From CAZVBV01 sp964509975 (GTDB taxonomy: Bacteria; Patescibacteriota; Gracilibacteria; UBA4473), in contig CAZDZO010000021.1 in NCBI GenBank assembly GCA_964509975.1, positions 1 through 19,802 on the forward strand: DNA of 19,802 nt, read 5' to 3'. Made by a program: the position numbers and the translations under genes. The notes beneath the pieces are model-generated. The model saw only the letters and a program-made list of their open reading frames with translations. It was not told where the DNA came from and made no database searches. How positions within the stretch are numbered: the stretch's first letter is position 1; every line of letters begins with the position of its first letter. Below, piece by piece: positions 13,333 through 19,802 of this stretch.

Positions 13333-13361
13333 AGGGTAGCATTGGAGGAAAAAGTTTTCAA
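13333..13361 (-). promoter_or_regulatory. Extended -10 promoter for the second pilin-like pair, leaderless
   Basis: On the minus strand, TTGAAA (13361-13356), a 17-base spacer and TACCCT (13338-13333) preceded by TGC (extended -10). Seven bases separate the -10 box from the ATG at 13325. It lies in the 36-base gap after the flavin reductase gene. Confidence 0.6.
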
Positions 13362-14075
13362 TTAATTGAACCGCTCCATAAAGATTTTGTCTTTGGGGAT
13401 TTCTTTTGTTTCCAACAGTTCGTTTACAGATTTAACCATGCTTCCACTTCCACAAATATAAAATTCGGTATTCTCCCAAGTCCCTTCTTCCAAAAACTTT
13501 GTAATACGGCAGGCTTCCCAAGGAAGTTCGGTCTTGGTCGATTCTTCGCGCGAGAGACCGAGTTTGACGTTGAGATTTGGAGCCCATGTTTTGATTTCAT
13601 CCAAATACGAAAGATCATTTGCTGTTTTTCCTCCGTAGAGAAGTGTCATTTTACGCGGAGATGGGTGCTTTACTTCTTCGAGAATCATTGATCGAAAGGG
13701 CGCAATTCCTGTTCCAGTGGCACAAAAAACAAGATGAGTGTCGGTGTTTGTCGATAACCGTAAATCTCCAAAAGGACCTTTGAATTCGAATTCGTCTCCT
13801 ACCTTTGTTTCCCAAAATTTTTTCGAGGCGGTTCCATTTTCGACATATTTTACAACAAACTCAATCAATGTTTCATCAGGATGAGAAGCAATAGAGTAGG
13901 CTCGCCACGCAGTGTCGGTAAACTTGAGTGATAAAAAATGACCGGGTTGATAAGTGAACGCTTCTTCGCAAGGCACAAGAGGTGTACTTTGGAGTACCGC
14001 AAATCGAAACTTCTTGGTATCACGGGCAACCGTTTCAATAGATTCAACCTTGAGCGTTCCTTGAAAAATATTCAT
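13362..14075 (-). CDS. FAD/NAD(P)-binding oxidoreductase (ferredoxin-NAD(P)+ reductase family)
   Basis: 237-residue flavoprotein that should move electrons between NAD(P)H and a one-electron carrier. FAD domain: RAYSIAS (58-64, the RxYS flavin motif) and GTASKKFWE (81-89), then GPFGDL (100-105). NAD(P) domain: ATGTGIAPFRSM (119-130), YGGKTANDLSYLDE (147-160), CGSGSM (208-213), and the aromatic-basic end MERFN. There is no iron-sulfur domain in the protein itself. The ATG at 14075 overlaps the TGA of the ferredoxin gene (ATGA), which favours it over the ATG at 14084. The neighbouring 2Fe-2S ferredoxin is the natural redox partner. A link to dihydroorotate oxidation is conceivable, given the nearby pyrBC, but no pyrD is in the window. 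Confidence 0.88.
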   Translation of the reverse strand: MNIFQGTLKVESIETVARDTKKFRFAVLQSTPLVPCEEAFTYQPGHFLSLKFTDTAWRAYSIASHPDETLIEFVVKYVENGTASKKFWETKVGDEFEFKGPFGDLRLSTNTDTHLVFCATGTGIAPFRSMILEEVKHPSPRKMTLLYGGKTANDLSYLDEIKTWAPNLNVKLGLSREESTKTELPWEACRITKFLEEGTWENTEFYICGSGSMVKSVNELLETKEIPKDKIFMERFN

Positions 14076-14341
14076 TTCTTGCACTTTCCTCCCAAATTAC
14101 GAATGATTTTCCCCATTTCTATAGGAAAGGCAAAAGAATGGAGTTTTTTATCAGTACCACTTTCCACAACTGTATTGGGTCCTTTCTCACATTTTCCGAG
14201 ACACGGACATTCTTCTATTTCTACGTGATCAAGTCCGAGACTTTCTTTATCATTCCGTGCTCGCTCGAGAGAGTAAGCAGAACAATTTCTCAGGCACGCC
14301 GTTCCCTGACAGACCTTTATTTTCGTAGGTTTTTGAGTCAT
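14072..14341 (-). CDS. Thioredoxin-fold 2Fe-2S ferredoxin
   Basis: 89-residue electron carrier of the (2Fe-2S) thioredoxin-like ferredoxin family, related to the NuoE C-terminal half. The expected ligands are C11 and C16 in VCQGTACLRNC and C47 and C51 in ECPCLGKCEKGP; extra cysteines are C20, C45 and C87. The spacing C-x4-C and C-x3-C is typical. There is no signal peptide, so it is cytosolic. It starts three bases after the stop of the 660-residue gene and overlaps the flavin reductase gene by four bases, so the reductase and ferredoxin are almost certainly made together as a redox pair. Confidence 0.88.
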   Translation of the reverse strand: MTQKPTKIKVCQGTACLRNCSAYSLERARNDKESLGLDHVEIEECPCLGKCEKGPNTVVESGTDKKLHSFAFPIEMGKIIRNLGGKCKK

Positions 14342-14344
14342 GGT

Positions 14345-16327
14345 TTAGAGAGAAAACTCGTATACTTTGTCTTCTGTAAGGATGTTTACTTTTTGTCCTG
14401 AGTCATCAATTACAAAGTCTCGAGCTCCTGCCAAGTCAAAGAGAACTTGTTTTTTGTACGTTGCAAATCGTTCTCCTTTTACAAAGACCAAAATACGCGC
14501 ATTGTCTGGATCGAGTACGTAGAGGAAATCAAGATTTTGCGTGGTAAAGATTTTTAGGTTTTGCCCAGAGAAAGGAACGGATGGCAAATCTCGGAAAGAG
14601 TAATCGGCTTTTGTTCCTCGGAAAATCTTTTGCAAAGTTCCGTCATCAGATAAAACATAAATACCACCATCAATAGACATGCTAATGGCACGAGAGAGGT
14701 CAGCCCCTTGGTTGTAGGCGATAGCTGGAGAGTATTTTGCACGTCGTCGTTCATATTTCCAAATTTGGTTTTCTACCGGATCAAGAATATAAGCGTATCG
14801 TCCGTAAGTTTTGATATCGAGTCCTCGTTTCCACGTGTCGTCTTCGGTTCCCATTGGCGTGATAAGTCCTTCTCGATATTCCACGACCTTGGGAGCATCT
14901 GTAAGAAAGAGAAGTGTATTTTGGTCGCCTCTTATAGAAGAAGCGAGAATGGTTTCTTTTTCAGAAATAGGGAGTCCTTTTTCAACAATATTCCGAACGG
15001 TTTTGTATACTTGTTTGAGATCGTGAACATAAAGATTCCCACTCAATTCCAACAGTCCCGTTGCTTCTAAGTTGTCATTTTTTACGCCCAAGTCAGCGAG
15101 GAGTTGAGGCGTTACTTTTCGTGCGTTTTCTACTTGTAGTTGTTTTTCTTGAATGTCAGCGAGTAAGAATTGAGCATCTGATCGAAAGCTTTTTGATTTC
15201 GAACTCAAAACGGTTTGCACAGAACTCTGTGCTTTTTGGAGGTACTCAGAAGCGGATTGTCGTTCTCCTTGAAGGAGGAAAGTATCGGCTTGAACAAGGG
15301 CTTCTCGAGCAATCGAAAGCTGTTCACGGAGTGCTTTTGTGTCGGTTGATTCGTAGCCGGCAATAGATTTAATCCCAATTCCTACCAATAAAATAATGAG
15401 TATCGTTCCTGCAATAATAACGAGATTTTTTTGTGGTTTTATCTTTTTTCCTTTTCCTTTGAATTTCTTCAGTGGCAACTTATTAAAGAGTCCTTTGCAT
15501 TTATCCAGAAGATCACCCAGTTTCATAGGTTCTTCTGCAACGGCAGGAGCTTCTTCTGCAAAAGTTTCTTCTTCGAAATCTTCATTATCAAATTCTTCTT
15601 CTATTTTTTCTTCTTCCTCTACTACTGGAGCCACTTCTTCTACAGGGTCCTCTTTTTTTGTTGTCTTTTTTCCGACCATCTTAGAAAGGAATCCGGCACT
15701 TTGTGAAACTTCTTTTTTACCGACACCAATAGCTGTAACAAGAGTATCTTCTTCAGAAGAAGATTGTAGTTCGTGTCGCAAAAGTCCAATAGCTTCTCCA
15801 AAATCACTTCGACTCATTGTATCGACGATTTGATTTGCAGTAACTGAGCGCAGTAGTCGGCTTGAAGAAAGGATTACCACATCTTCAAGAGAAACTTGTC
15901 CACTTAGGATATTTGAGAAAAGGACGTCATCGCTTTCAGGTGTTTCAGTAATTTGAGAAACGCTTGTTCCTCGTACAAGATAGGCTTCACATTCTCCTGA
16001 TTGAGAAAGATAAAGATTATTGAAATCAAATAAAGCCATCACAATATTCGGTACATTTTTCCAATTTTTCTTCCGTTTTTGCGCTTCGAGATTTGCTGCT
16101 TTGAGTGCGTCTTCAAATCTATCATAGGCATCTGGGGTTTTTGAGTTTGCTAAGCTTTCAACGGCTGCGCCAAAAATTGCTTCAGCAACAGTCTTGGGAT
16201 CAATGTCATCTTCGTGGAATTTTCCCAGGAAAAAGACCTCTTGGCCTTCTCCAATGGTTTCACGAAAAGCAAAACCCAAGTTTGCCTCTGACGGATTGGT
16301 TTCGAAAGTGTGTGCAGAAAAAGTCAT
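14345..16327 (-). CDS. Membrane protein with degenerate PP2C-like domain, coiled coil and beta-propeller
   Basis: 660-residue protein, not recognised as a whole. Residues 1-205 look like a PP2C/SpoIIE-type phosphatase fold: a strand pair at VMALFDFNNLYLSQSGECEA and LVRGTSVSQITE, then DVVILSSSRLLRSVTANQIV and a final DTLVTAIGVG. At the two places where PP2C enzymes carry metal-binding Asp (GDSRAY and SDG) it has GECEAY (111-116) and SSS (154-156), so it is probably inactive and a sensor or scaffold. Residues 225-265 are very acidic; 285-300 are basic; 301-323 form one transmembrane helix. Then comes a helical, coiled-coil region (about 330-405) and a repeat-strand region (about 425-660, units such as YAYILDPVENQIWKYE and FLYVLDPDNARILVF) that fits a beta-propeller outside the cell. 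It heads the cluster with the ferredoxin and flavin reductase genes. Confidence 0.7.
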   Translation of the reverse strand: MTFSAHTFETNPSEANLGFAFRETIGEGQEVFFLGKFHEDDIDPKTVAEAIFGAAVESLANSKTPDAYDRFEDALKAANLEAQKRKKNWKNVPNIVMALFDFNNLYLSQSGECEAYLVRGTSVSQITETPESDDVLFSNILSGQVSLEDVVILSSSRLLRSVTANQIVDTMSRSDFGEAIGLLRHELQSSSEEDTLVTAIGVGKKEVSQSAGFLSKMVGKKTTKKEDPVEEVAPVVEEEEKIEEEFDNEDFEEETFAEEAPAVAEEPMKLGDLLDKCKGLFNKLPLKKFKGKGKKIKPQKNLVIIAGTILIILLVGIGIKSIAGYESTDTKALREQLSIAREALVQADTFLLQGERQSASEYLQKAQSSVQTVLSSKSKSFRSDAQFLLADIQEKQLQVENARKVTPQLLADLGVKNDNLEATGLLELSGNLYVHDLKQVYKTVRNIVEKGLPISEKETILASSIRGDQNTLLFLTDAPKVVEYREGLITPMGTEDDTWKRGLDIKTYGRYAYILDPVENQIWKYERRRAKYSPAIAYNQGADLSRAISMSIDGGIYVLSDDGTLQKIFRGTKADYSFRDLPSVPFSGQNLKIFTTQNLDFLYVLDPDNARILVFVKGERFATYKKQVLFDLAGARDFVIDDSGQKVNILTEDKVYEFSL

Positions 16328-16436
16328 CTCTAGAAAGAAAAAAAGCTTTCCTTTTTTATAGCATAATTTTGAAAAAAGAAAAAAAAATAAGAGGGATAAT
16401 GAGAATACGGAATGTTTATTTTTCTTAGTTTGTTAC

Positions 16437-16465
16437 TTGAAATCATGTGTATTTTGTGTTATAAT
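16437..16465 (+). promoter_or_regulatory. Strong extended -10 promoter for the transporter gene
   Basis: TTGAAA (16437-16442), a 17-base spacer ending TGT, and a perfect TATAAT (16460-16465). Transcription should begin near 16472, leaving a leader of about 30 bases. The leader contains no good Shine-Dalgarno. The gap 16328-16502 also has to hold the promoter of the divergent 660-residue gene, which I could not define. Confidence 0.75.
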
Positions 16466-16502
16466 ACTACACAGTAAGCCTTGAGATTGACAAAACAAAC
16501 AA

Positions 16503-18926
16503 ATGTTTCAAATAAATATAAAGAAAATACTCGGAATAACAGAACTGGAATCCTCACGTCTTAAACTCTGTTGGGGAGCGCGTTTCTTGTTCCAAGTAGG
16601 ATTTATTGTGTCATGGATTATGTTGACAGCGCTTTTTGTAGAGCAGTTTGGAATTCATAATTTATTGTGGTTTTTCCTTTTTGATGCGGTGCTGTATTTT
16701 GGAGGAGCATTTATTGCAAGTGTGTTGGCACCACGATTAGAACTTCGTAATTTTTTACTTGTGGCGGTGAGTTCAACAGCACTTTTGGTGGGAAGTTCGT
16801 TTTTCTTTCGCCCAGATCAGTTGGCCTTTTTTATACTCGTAATCTTGGCAAAGGATCTTTTCTTTGGACAAGTGAACATTGCATTAAATCGTCTGACAGA
16901 ACATCTCTATTCACCTTTTGAGGCACAACGATTTATGCCAAAAATCGAATCGGCGATTACGGTGGGGTCTGTTGTGGGAGCAGCCTTAATGGTACTTTTG
17001 ATTGACCATATTTCAGATCAATCCGTATTATGGCTCTGGATGGGAGCACTTATTGGAATTGGATTTTTGAGTGTTTTTATGCGAAAGATTTTACATACGA
17101 TTCCTTCTTTTCGGAAACCACATGCTCCCATTGCGCATAAGAAAAATCCCATCACCGAAGCAGTTCATGGGATTGGAAAGATTCGGTTTCTCCGCCACAT
17201 GCTTGTAATTTTATTGCTTCAAGTGATGGTATTTACCGTTATTGAATTTGAGTTTACCAAAGAAATTCAATCGCACATCGTGCCACATGGAGAACAGCAT
17301 GAAGTAATTATTCCGACAAAAGCATTGCAAACATCATTTTTTACTGAGGTTGTAGAAAAAGCGAAGGAAGTTCAGCATGTGACACAGGAAAAAGTTGAAA
17401 CGATTTCCTCAAAACTTATCATGCGAAAATCACTCGCGCATGATTTAGGGGTCTTTCATTTGTTCTTTGCGTTGTTTGCGCTTTGTGTTCAGTTGATTTT
17501 GACACCACGAGTATTAGCCTATTTTGGAATTATTGGCGCTATGTTCTCGTACTTTTTCATTTTGTTCGCGGGACTCTTTTTGATGTTGATGGGACATGGA
17601 AGTGTGGCGCTAGTTCGTGCCCTTCAGCACGGAACCCATTCGCTCGGAGAGTCGGCGTATCATATGAGTTTTTATTCCATCTTTTCACACAGACGGGAAT
17701 CAGTACGTCTCTTTATGGAAGGAATTATTCGACCGTTTGGAATTATCTTAGGAGTGGGACTCCTTTTCTTTGTTCCCTCGGAGTTTCTTTTCCCTATCGC
17801 AGCGGTGATGACGGCAGGACTTATGTTGTTGTGTATCCCTTCCCGAAAAAGTTTCACACAACTTTCAAAAGCAAATCTTGATTCAGAACAAAATATTGAA
17901 GGGAAACTCCATTCGGTAGAAATACTGGGGCAAAAAGGGCACCGAAATAGTACCGATATTCTTTCTCAAAAACTTAAACATAAAGATGAAGGAGATATTA
18001 TTCGCGAAAAAATTATACGAACGATTTCCGATATTAATAATCCGCGTGCGGTTCATACATATTTAAGTGTTCTCAGAGATGAAAAAGAAAATCTGGAAAC
18101 AAAAATGAAAGTGGCTGATTCCTTATTTAAATTAGACATTGTACCTTCTTATTGGCAGGAACATGCTTTTACACAATATCATTTGAGAGAAACGTTGGAG
18201 GAGCTTTTTGAAAAAGCAAAACATCCACATTTCAAAAAACTCTTGGTGATGAATATTTTTAAACATTCTCCAAGCCATGAAGTAGCCCCTTTCTTTCTCA
18301 AAACAATGCAGAAGGCAGATGATAAATTGAAAACAATTTATTTGCGTTCATGTCTTATGTTTAATGATCCAGAAATTGTTTTTTATGTTCGGAAATATCT
18401 CGAGCATAAAGATCCACGGATCAAATCGCATGCGGTTATTGCGTTGTGGAAGTTTGAAGAAAAAGCTCCATTGCGTGAAATTTTGGAAAACCTTGTCATG
18501 AGCGAAAATGAAAAAGATCGCGTGTCGGGATTGTATGCTTTTGGAGAAGTGAAAGATAAATTGCAACGAGAGCGAATTATTGAGTTCCTTGATCACCAAT
18601 CTCAAAATGTGAGACTACATGCGCTTGTAGCATTAGCAAAACTCGGAGATCATCGCGCGGTGGAGGGGCTTTTGGAGATTCTTTTTGGAGAAGATCAAAA
18701 ACTTTCACAAAAAGCTTTTTATATGCTTGATCGTGTTCCCAAAGATATGAGACAGCAGTTACAACGAAAAATACAAAGAGAGGTGTCTCGAGAAGTACGA
18801 GGAATTCTTCATTCAGAAGCGTTTCATTTGTCTCCACAGAAAAAAACACTGAATCGATTGAAGTGGTTGTATCGAATGGCGGGACGACATGATGATATTT
18901 TGGCGATGGAAGGATTTGGGAAGTAA
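16503..18926 (+). CDS. MFS / ATP:ADP-antiporter-like transporter fused to C-terminal HEAT repeats
   Basis: 807-residue two-part protein. Residues 1-450 hold about 12 membrane helices in two halves. Each half ends its third/fourth-helix region with a similar motif: FGQVNIALNRLTEHLYSPFE and AQRFMPKIESAITVGSVVGA (about 121-160), and HSLGESAYHMSFYSIFSHRR with ESVRLFMEGIIRPFGIILG (about 379-417). This pairing, with Arg-rich turns before a Gly-rich helix, recalls the ATP:ADP antiporter (nucleotide transporter) branch of MFS-like carriers, some of which carry HEAT domains. An unusual 60-residue polar helical insert (about 250-310) separates the halves. From about 465 to 780, alpha-helical repeats such as DPRIKSHAVIALWKFEEKAP and QSQNVRLHALVALAKLGDHR are HEAT repeats, presumably cytosolic. 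The substrate is unknown. The ATG at 16503 follows a strong promoter. Confidence 0.6.
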   Translation: MFQINIKKILGITELESSRLKLCWGARFLFQVGFIVSWIMLTALFVEQFGIHNLLWFFLFDAVLYFGGAFIASVLAPRLELRNFLLVAVSSTALLVGSSFFFRPDQLAFFILVILAKDLFFGQVNIALNRLTEHLYSPFEAQRFMPKIESAITVGSVVGAALMVLLIDHISDQSVLWLWMGALIGIGFLSVFMRKILHTIPSFRKPHAPIAHKKNPITEAVHGIGKIRFLRHMLVILLLQVMVFTVIEFEFTKEIQSHIVPHGEQHEVIIPTKALQTSFFTEVVEKAKEVQHVTQEKVETISSKLIMRKSLAHDLGVFHLFFALFALCVQLILTPRVLAYFGIIGAMFSYFFILFAGLFLMLMGHGSVALVRALQHGTHSLGESAYHMSFYSIFSHRRESVRLFMEGIIRPFGIILGVGLLFFVPSEFLFPIAAVMTAGLMLLCIPSRKSFTQLSKANLDSEQNIEGKLHSVEILGQKGHRNSTDILSQKLKHKDEGDIIREKIIRTISDINNPRAVHTYLSVLRDEKENLETKMKVADSLFKLDIVPSYWQEHAFTQYHLRETLEELFEKAKHPHFKKLLVMNIFKHSPSHEVAPFFLKTMQKADDKLKTIYLRSCLMFNDPEIVFYVRKYLEHKDPRIKSHAVIALWKFEEKAPLREILENLVMSENEKDRVSGLYAFGEVKDKLQRERIIEFLDHQSQNVRLHALVALAKLGDHRAVEGLLEILFGEDQKLSQKAFYMLDRVPKDMRQQLQRKIQREVSREVRGILHSEAFHLSPQKKTLNRLKWLYRMAGRHDDILAMEGFGK

Positions 18927-18939
18927 ACTTTCTAAACGG

Positions 18940-19102
18940 GTCATTCTGGCCTGCCTGTCCGGTAGGCAGGCTTGCCCAGAATCGCTTTAATAAATCTCAT
19001 ACATGAAGAGCGAAGGCGAATATTTTTTAATAAGCAAGTTGCGCGCTAGCGCTTAGAAATCAGTATCAAGTTTTCATCCGATTCCAGGCAAGCTGGAATG
19101 AC
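18940..19102 (+). repeat. 163-base MITE-like element, copy 2
   Basis: The first 47 bases are the same as the element at 4981 except for one base, including the GCCTGCCT/AGGCAGGC hairpin. Its right end is GCTGGAATGAC (19092-19102), matching the left GTCATTCTGGC as an inverted repeat at 9 of 11 positions. Inside, the TCATCCGA block near the right end and the GCTAGCG motif are shared with copy 1; here the latter is the palindrome GCGCTAGCGC (19043-19052). It lies 13 bases after the transporter stop and before the glycosyltransferase promoter. Confidence 0.85.
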
Positions 19103-19114
19103 TGTTTTTTATAA

Positions 19115-19142
19115 TTGGCAATTTTTAATTTTTCTTCATAAT
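19115..19142 (+). promoter_or_regulatory. Promoter giving a leaderless transcript of the glycosyltransferase gene
   Basis: TTGGCA (19115-19120), a 16-base spacer and CATAAT (19137-19142), with seven bases to the ATG at 19150. The geometry is the same as for the LCP gene. Confidence 0.65.
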
Positions 19143-19149
19143 CGGAAAG

Positions 19150-19802
19150 ATGGAGTTATCCCATATTTTCCTGATTGGTGTGCTCGGTTCAGTGGTCCTT
19201 ACATGGAGTGCGCTGAAATTATTTCCAATAGTTGGACTACTTGATTTTCCGCATCGATATGGACTCACGCGTGCACGATTACCGTATCCAGGAGGCATTG
19301 TGTTACTTCTTTTGGGAATGGCATTTTTGATTTTCGAACCGCTTTTATGGTTTCTTAATATTCCATTGATACTGATCGGAATCATTAGTTTTTGGGACGA
19401 TCTTAAACCGCTTCCTGTCTGGATTCGAGGTATTGTGCATTTACTTGCAGCGGGGATTGTTTTTTATTATGGAATTGGGATTGAGTTTGTCGGAAATCCG
19501 TTTTCTGACGGACAGAGTTTTGATCTTACGATGCTTCCGGTAATCTCAATCGGGCTAACGGTAGTGTGGATTTTGCTTATTCAAAATGCCATGAACTGGT
19601 TTGATGGTATTAAAGGATTATCGGTTGGCGTGTCGGGGATTGGGTTTCTGACACTTGGAATTTTTGGTCTTGTGCGTCAGGAAGTCGCTTGGGAGGCAGG
19701 ACTAGAATCTTTTCTTGTGACGAGTTTTTTCTTAGCGGGAATTTGTGTGGGAGCATTTTTGCTCTTTTTGCGTGGTAAAATTCTTCTCGGTGACACAGGA
19801 TC
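19150..19802 (+). CDS. WecA/TagO/MraY-family undecaprenyl-phosphate sugar-phosphate transferase, cut by window edge
   Basis: The first 217 residues of a multi-pass membrane enzyme that moves a sugar-phosphate from a UDP-sugar to a polyprenyl phosphate, the first membrane step of glycopolymer or peptidoglycan precursor synthesis. Visible family blocks: LLDFPHRYGLTRARLPYPGG (30-49, the D-P-R...P-GG start), FWDDLKPLP (81-89, with the metal-binding Asp pair), QNAMNWFDGIKGLSVG (145-160, the N-x-x-N-x-x-DG-x-x-G-L motif), and LLGDTG (212-217) at the window end. The WecA/TagO/RgpG side of the family seems likelier than MraY, from the FWDD and NWFDGIKGL forms, but this is not certain. Membrane helices alternate with these cytosolic loops. 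The LCP protein encoded at 5263 could act at the end of the same pathway. Confidence 0.88.
   Translation, partial: MELSHIFLIGVLGSVVLTWSALKLFPIVGLLDFPHRYGLTRARLPYPGGIVLLLLGMAFLIFEPLLWFLNIPLILIGIISFWDDLKPLPVWIRGIVHLLAAGIVFYYGIGIEFVGNPFSDGQSFDLTMLPVISIGLTVVWILLIQNAMNWFDGIKGLSVGVSGIGFLTLGIFGLVRQEVAWEAGLESFLVTSFFLAGICVGAFLLFLRGKILLGDTG

Noticed and set aside
15396..15833. Ser/Phe-rich frame of 145 codons opposite the PP2C-like gene
   Set aside because: Low-complexity shadow of the acidic linker and domain of the 660-residue protein, which has clear domain structure.
14345..16327. Active PP2C serine/threonine phosphatase
   Set aside because: Both hallmark metal-binding Asp motifs are replaced (GEC and SSS), so an active enzyme of the usual type is unlikely.
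1..19802. Alternative genetic code with TGA as Gly
   Set aside because: Several well-recognised proteins end at TGA at their natural length (YibE/F-like, DUF134, ferredoxin), and no in-frame TGA interrupts a recognisable family.
1..19802. CRISPR array, tRNA or rRNA genes
   Set aside because: No regularly spaced direct repeats, no cloverleaf with a T-loop consensus, and no conserved rRNA stretches were found by eye on either strand.

Overview
The window looks like a chromosomal piece of a Candidate Phyla Radiation (Patescibacteria) genome. A Peregrinibacteria-like origin is my best guess, but no rRNA is present to prove it. The clues are several small two-helix T4SS-pilin-like proteins with signal peptides, near absence of Shine-Dalgarno sites, frequent start codons 7-8 bases after a -10 box, gene ends that overlap, and many intergenic hairpin repeats. 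TGA is used as a normal stop (for example at the end of the YibE/F-like and DUF134 genes), so this is not a lineage that recodes TGA as glycine.

Layout. 1-1718 (-): DEAD-box RNA helicase with a DbpA-type RNA-binding domain, cut by the left edge. 1719-1898: divergent intergenic region with a strong GGATCC-rich inverted repeat. 1899-3576 (+): YibE/F-like membrane protein, then a coupled DUF5320/DUF134 pair with its own promoter. 3577-4963 (+): a SAM-I-clan riboswitch, a hairpin repeat and metK. 5263-6606 (+): LytR-CpsA-Psr envelope protein. 6876-8358 (+): three overlapping T4SS-pilin-like genes. 8367-9271 (-): acidic coiled-coil protein and ribosomal protein bL21. 9449-9809: a GIY-YIG nuclease gene framed by 33-base inverted repeats. 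9864-12146 (+): pyrB and pyrC. 12127-13325 (-): two more T4SS-pilin-like genes. 13362-16327 (-): flavin reductase, 2Fe-2S ferredoxin and a membrane protein with a degenerate PP2C-like domain and a beta-propeller. 16503-18926 (+): an MFS / ATP:ADP-antiporter-like transporter fused to HEAT repeats. 19150-end (+): a WecA/MraY-type sugar-phosphate transferase, cut by the right edge.

How the genes fit together. MetK makes SAM under probable SAM feedback. PyrB and PyrC catalyse steps 2 and 3 of UMP synthesis. The ferredoxin/flavin reductase pair forms a small redox module. The polyprenyl-phosphate sugar transferase and the LCP protein are the usual first and last steps of attaching glycopolymers to the cell wall. 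The five pilin-like proteins suggest a surface apparatus whose ATPases lie elsewhere.

The most unusual signal is a family of intergenic elements whose ends read GTCATTCC/GTCATCCC inward. Several have inverted terminal repeats and end hairpins. They lie between same-strand genes, and the one at 9449-9809 encodes a GIY-YIG nuclease, suggesting a nuclease-associated REP/MITE-like system. No tRNA, rRNA, CRISPR array or classical transposase was found.
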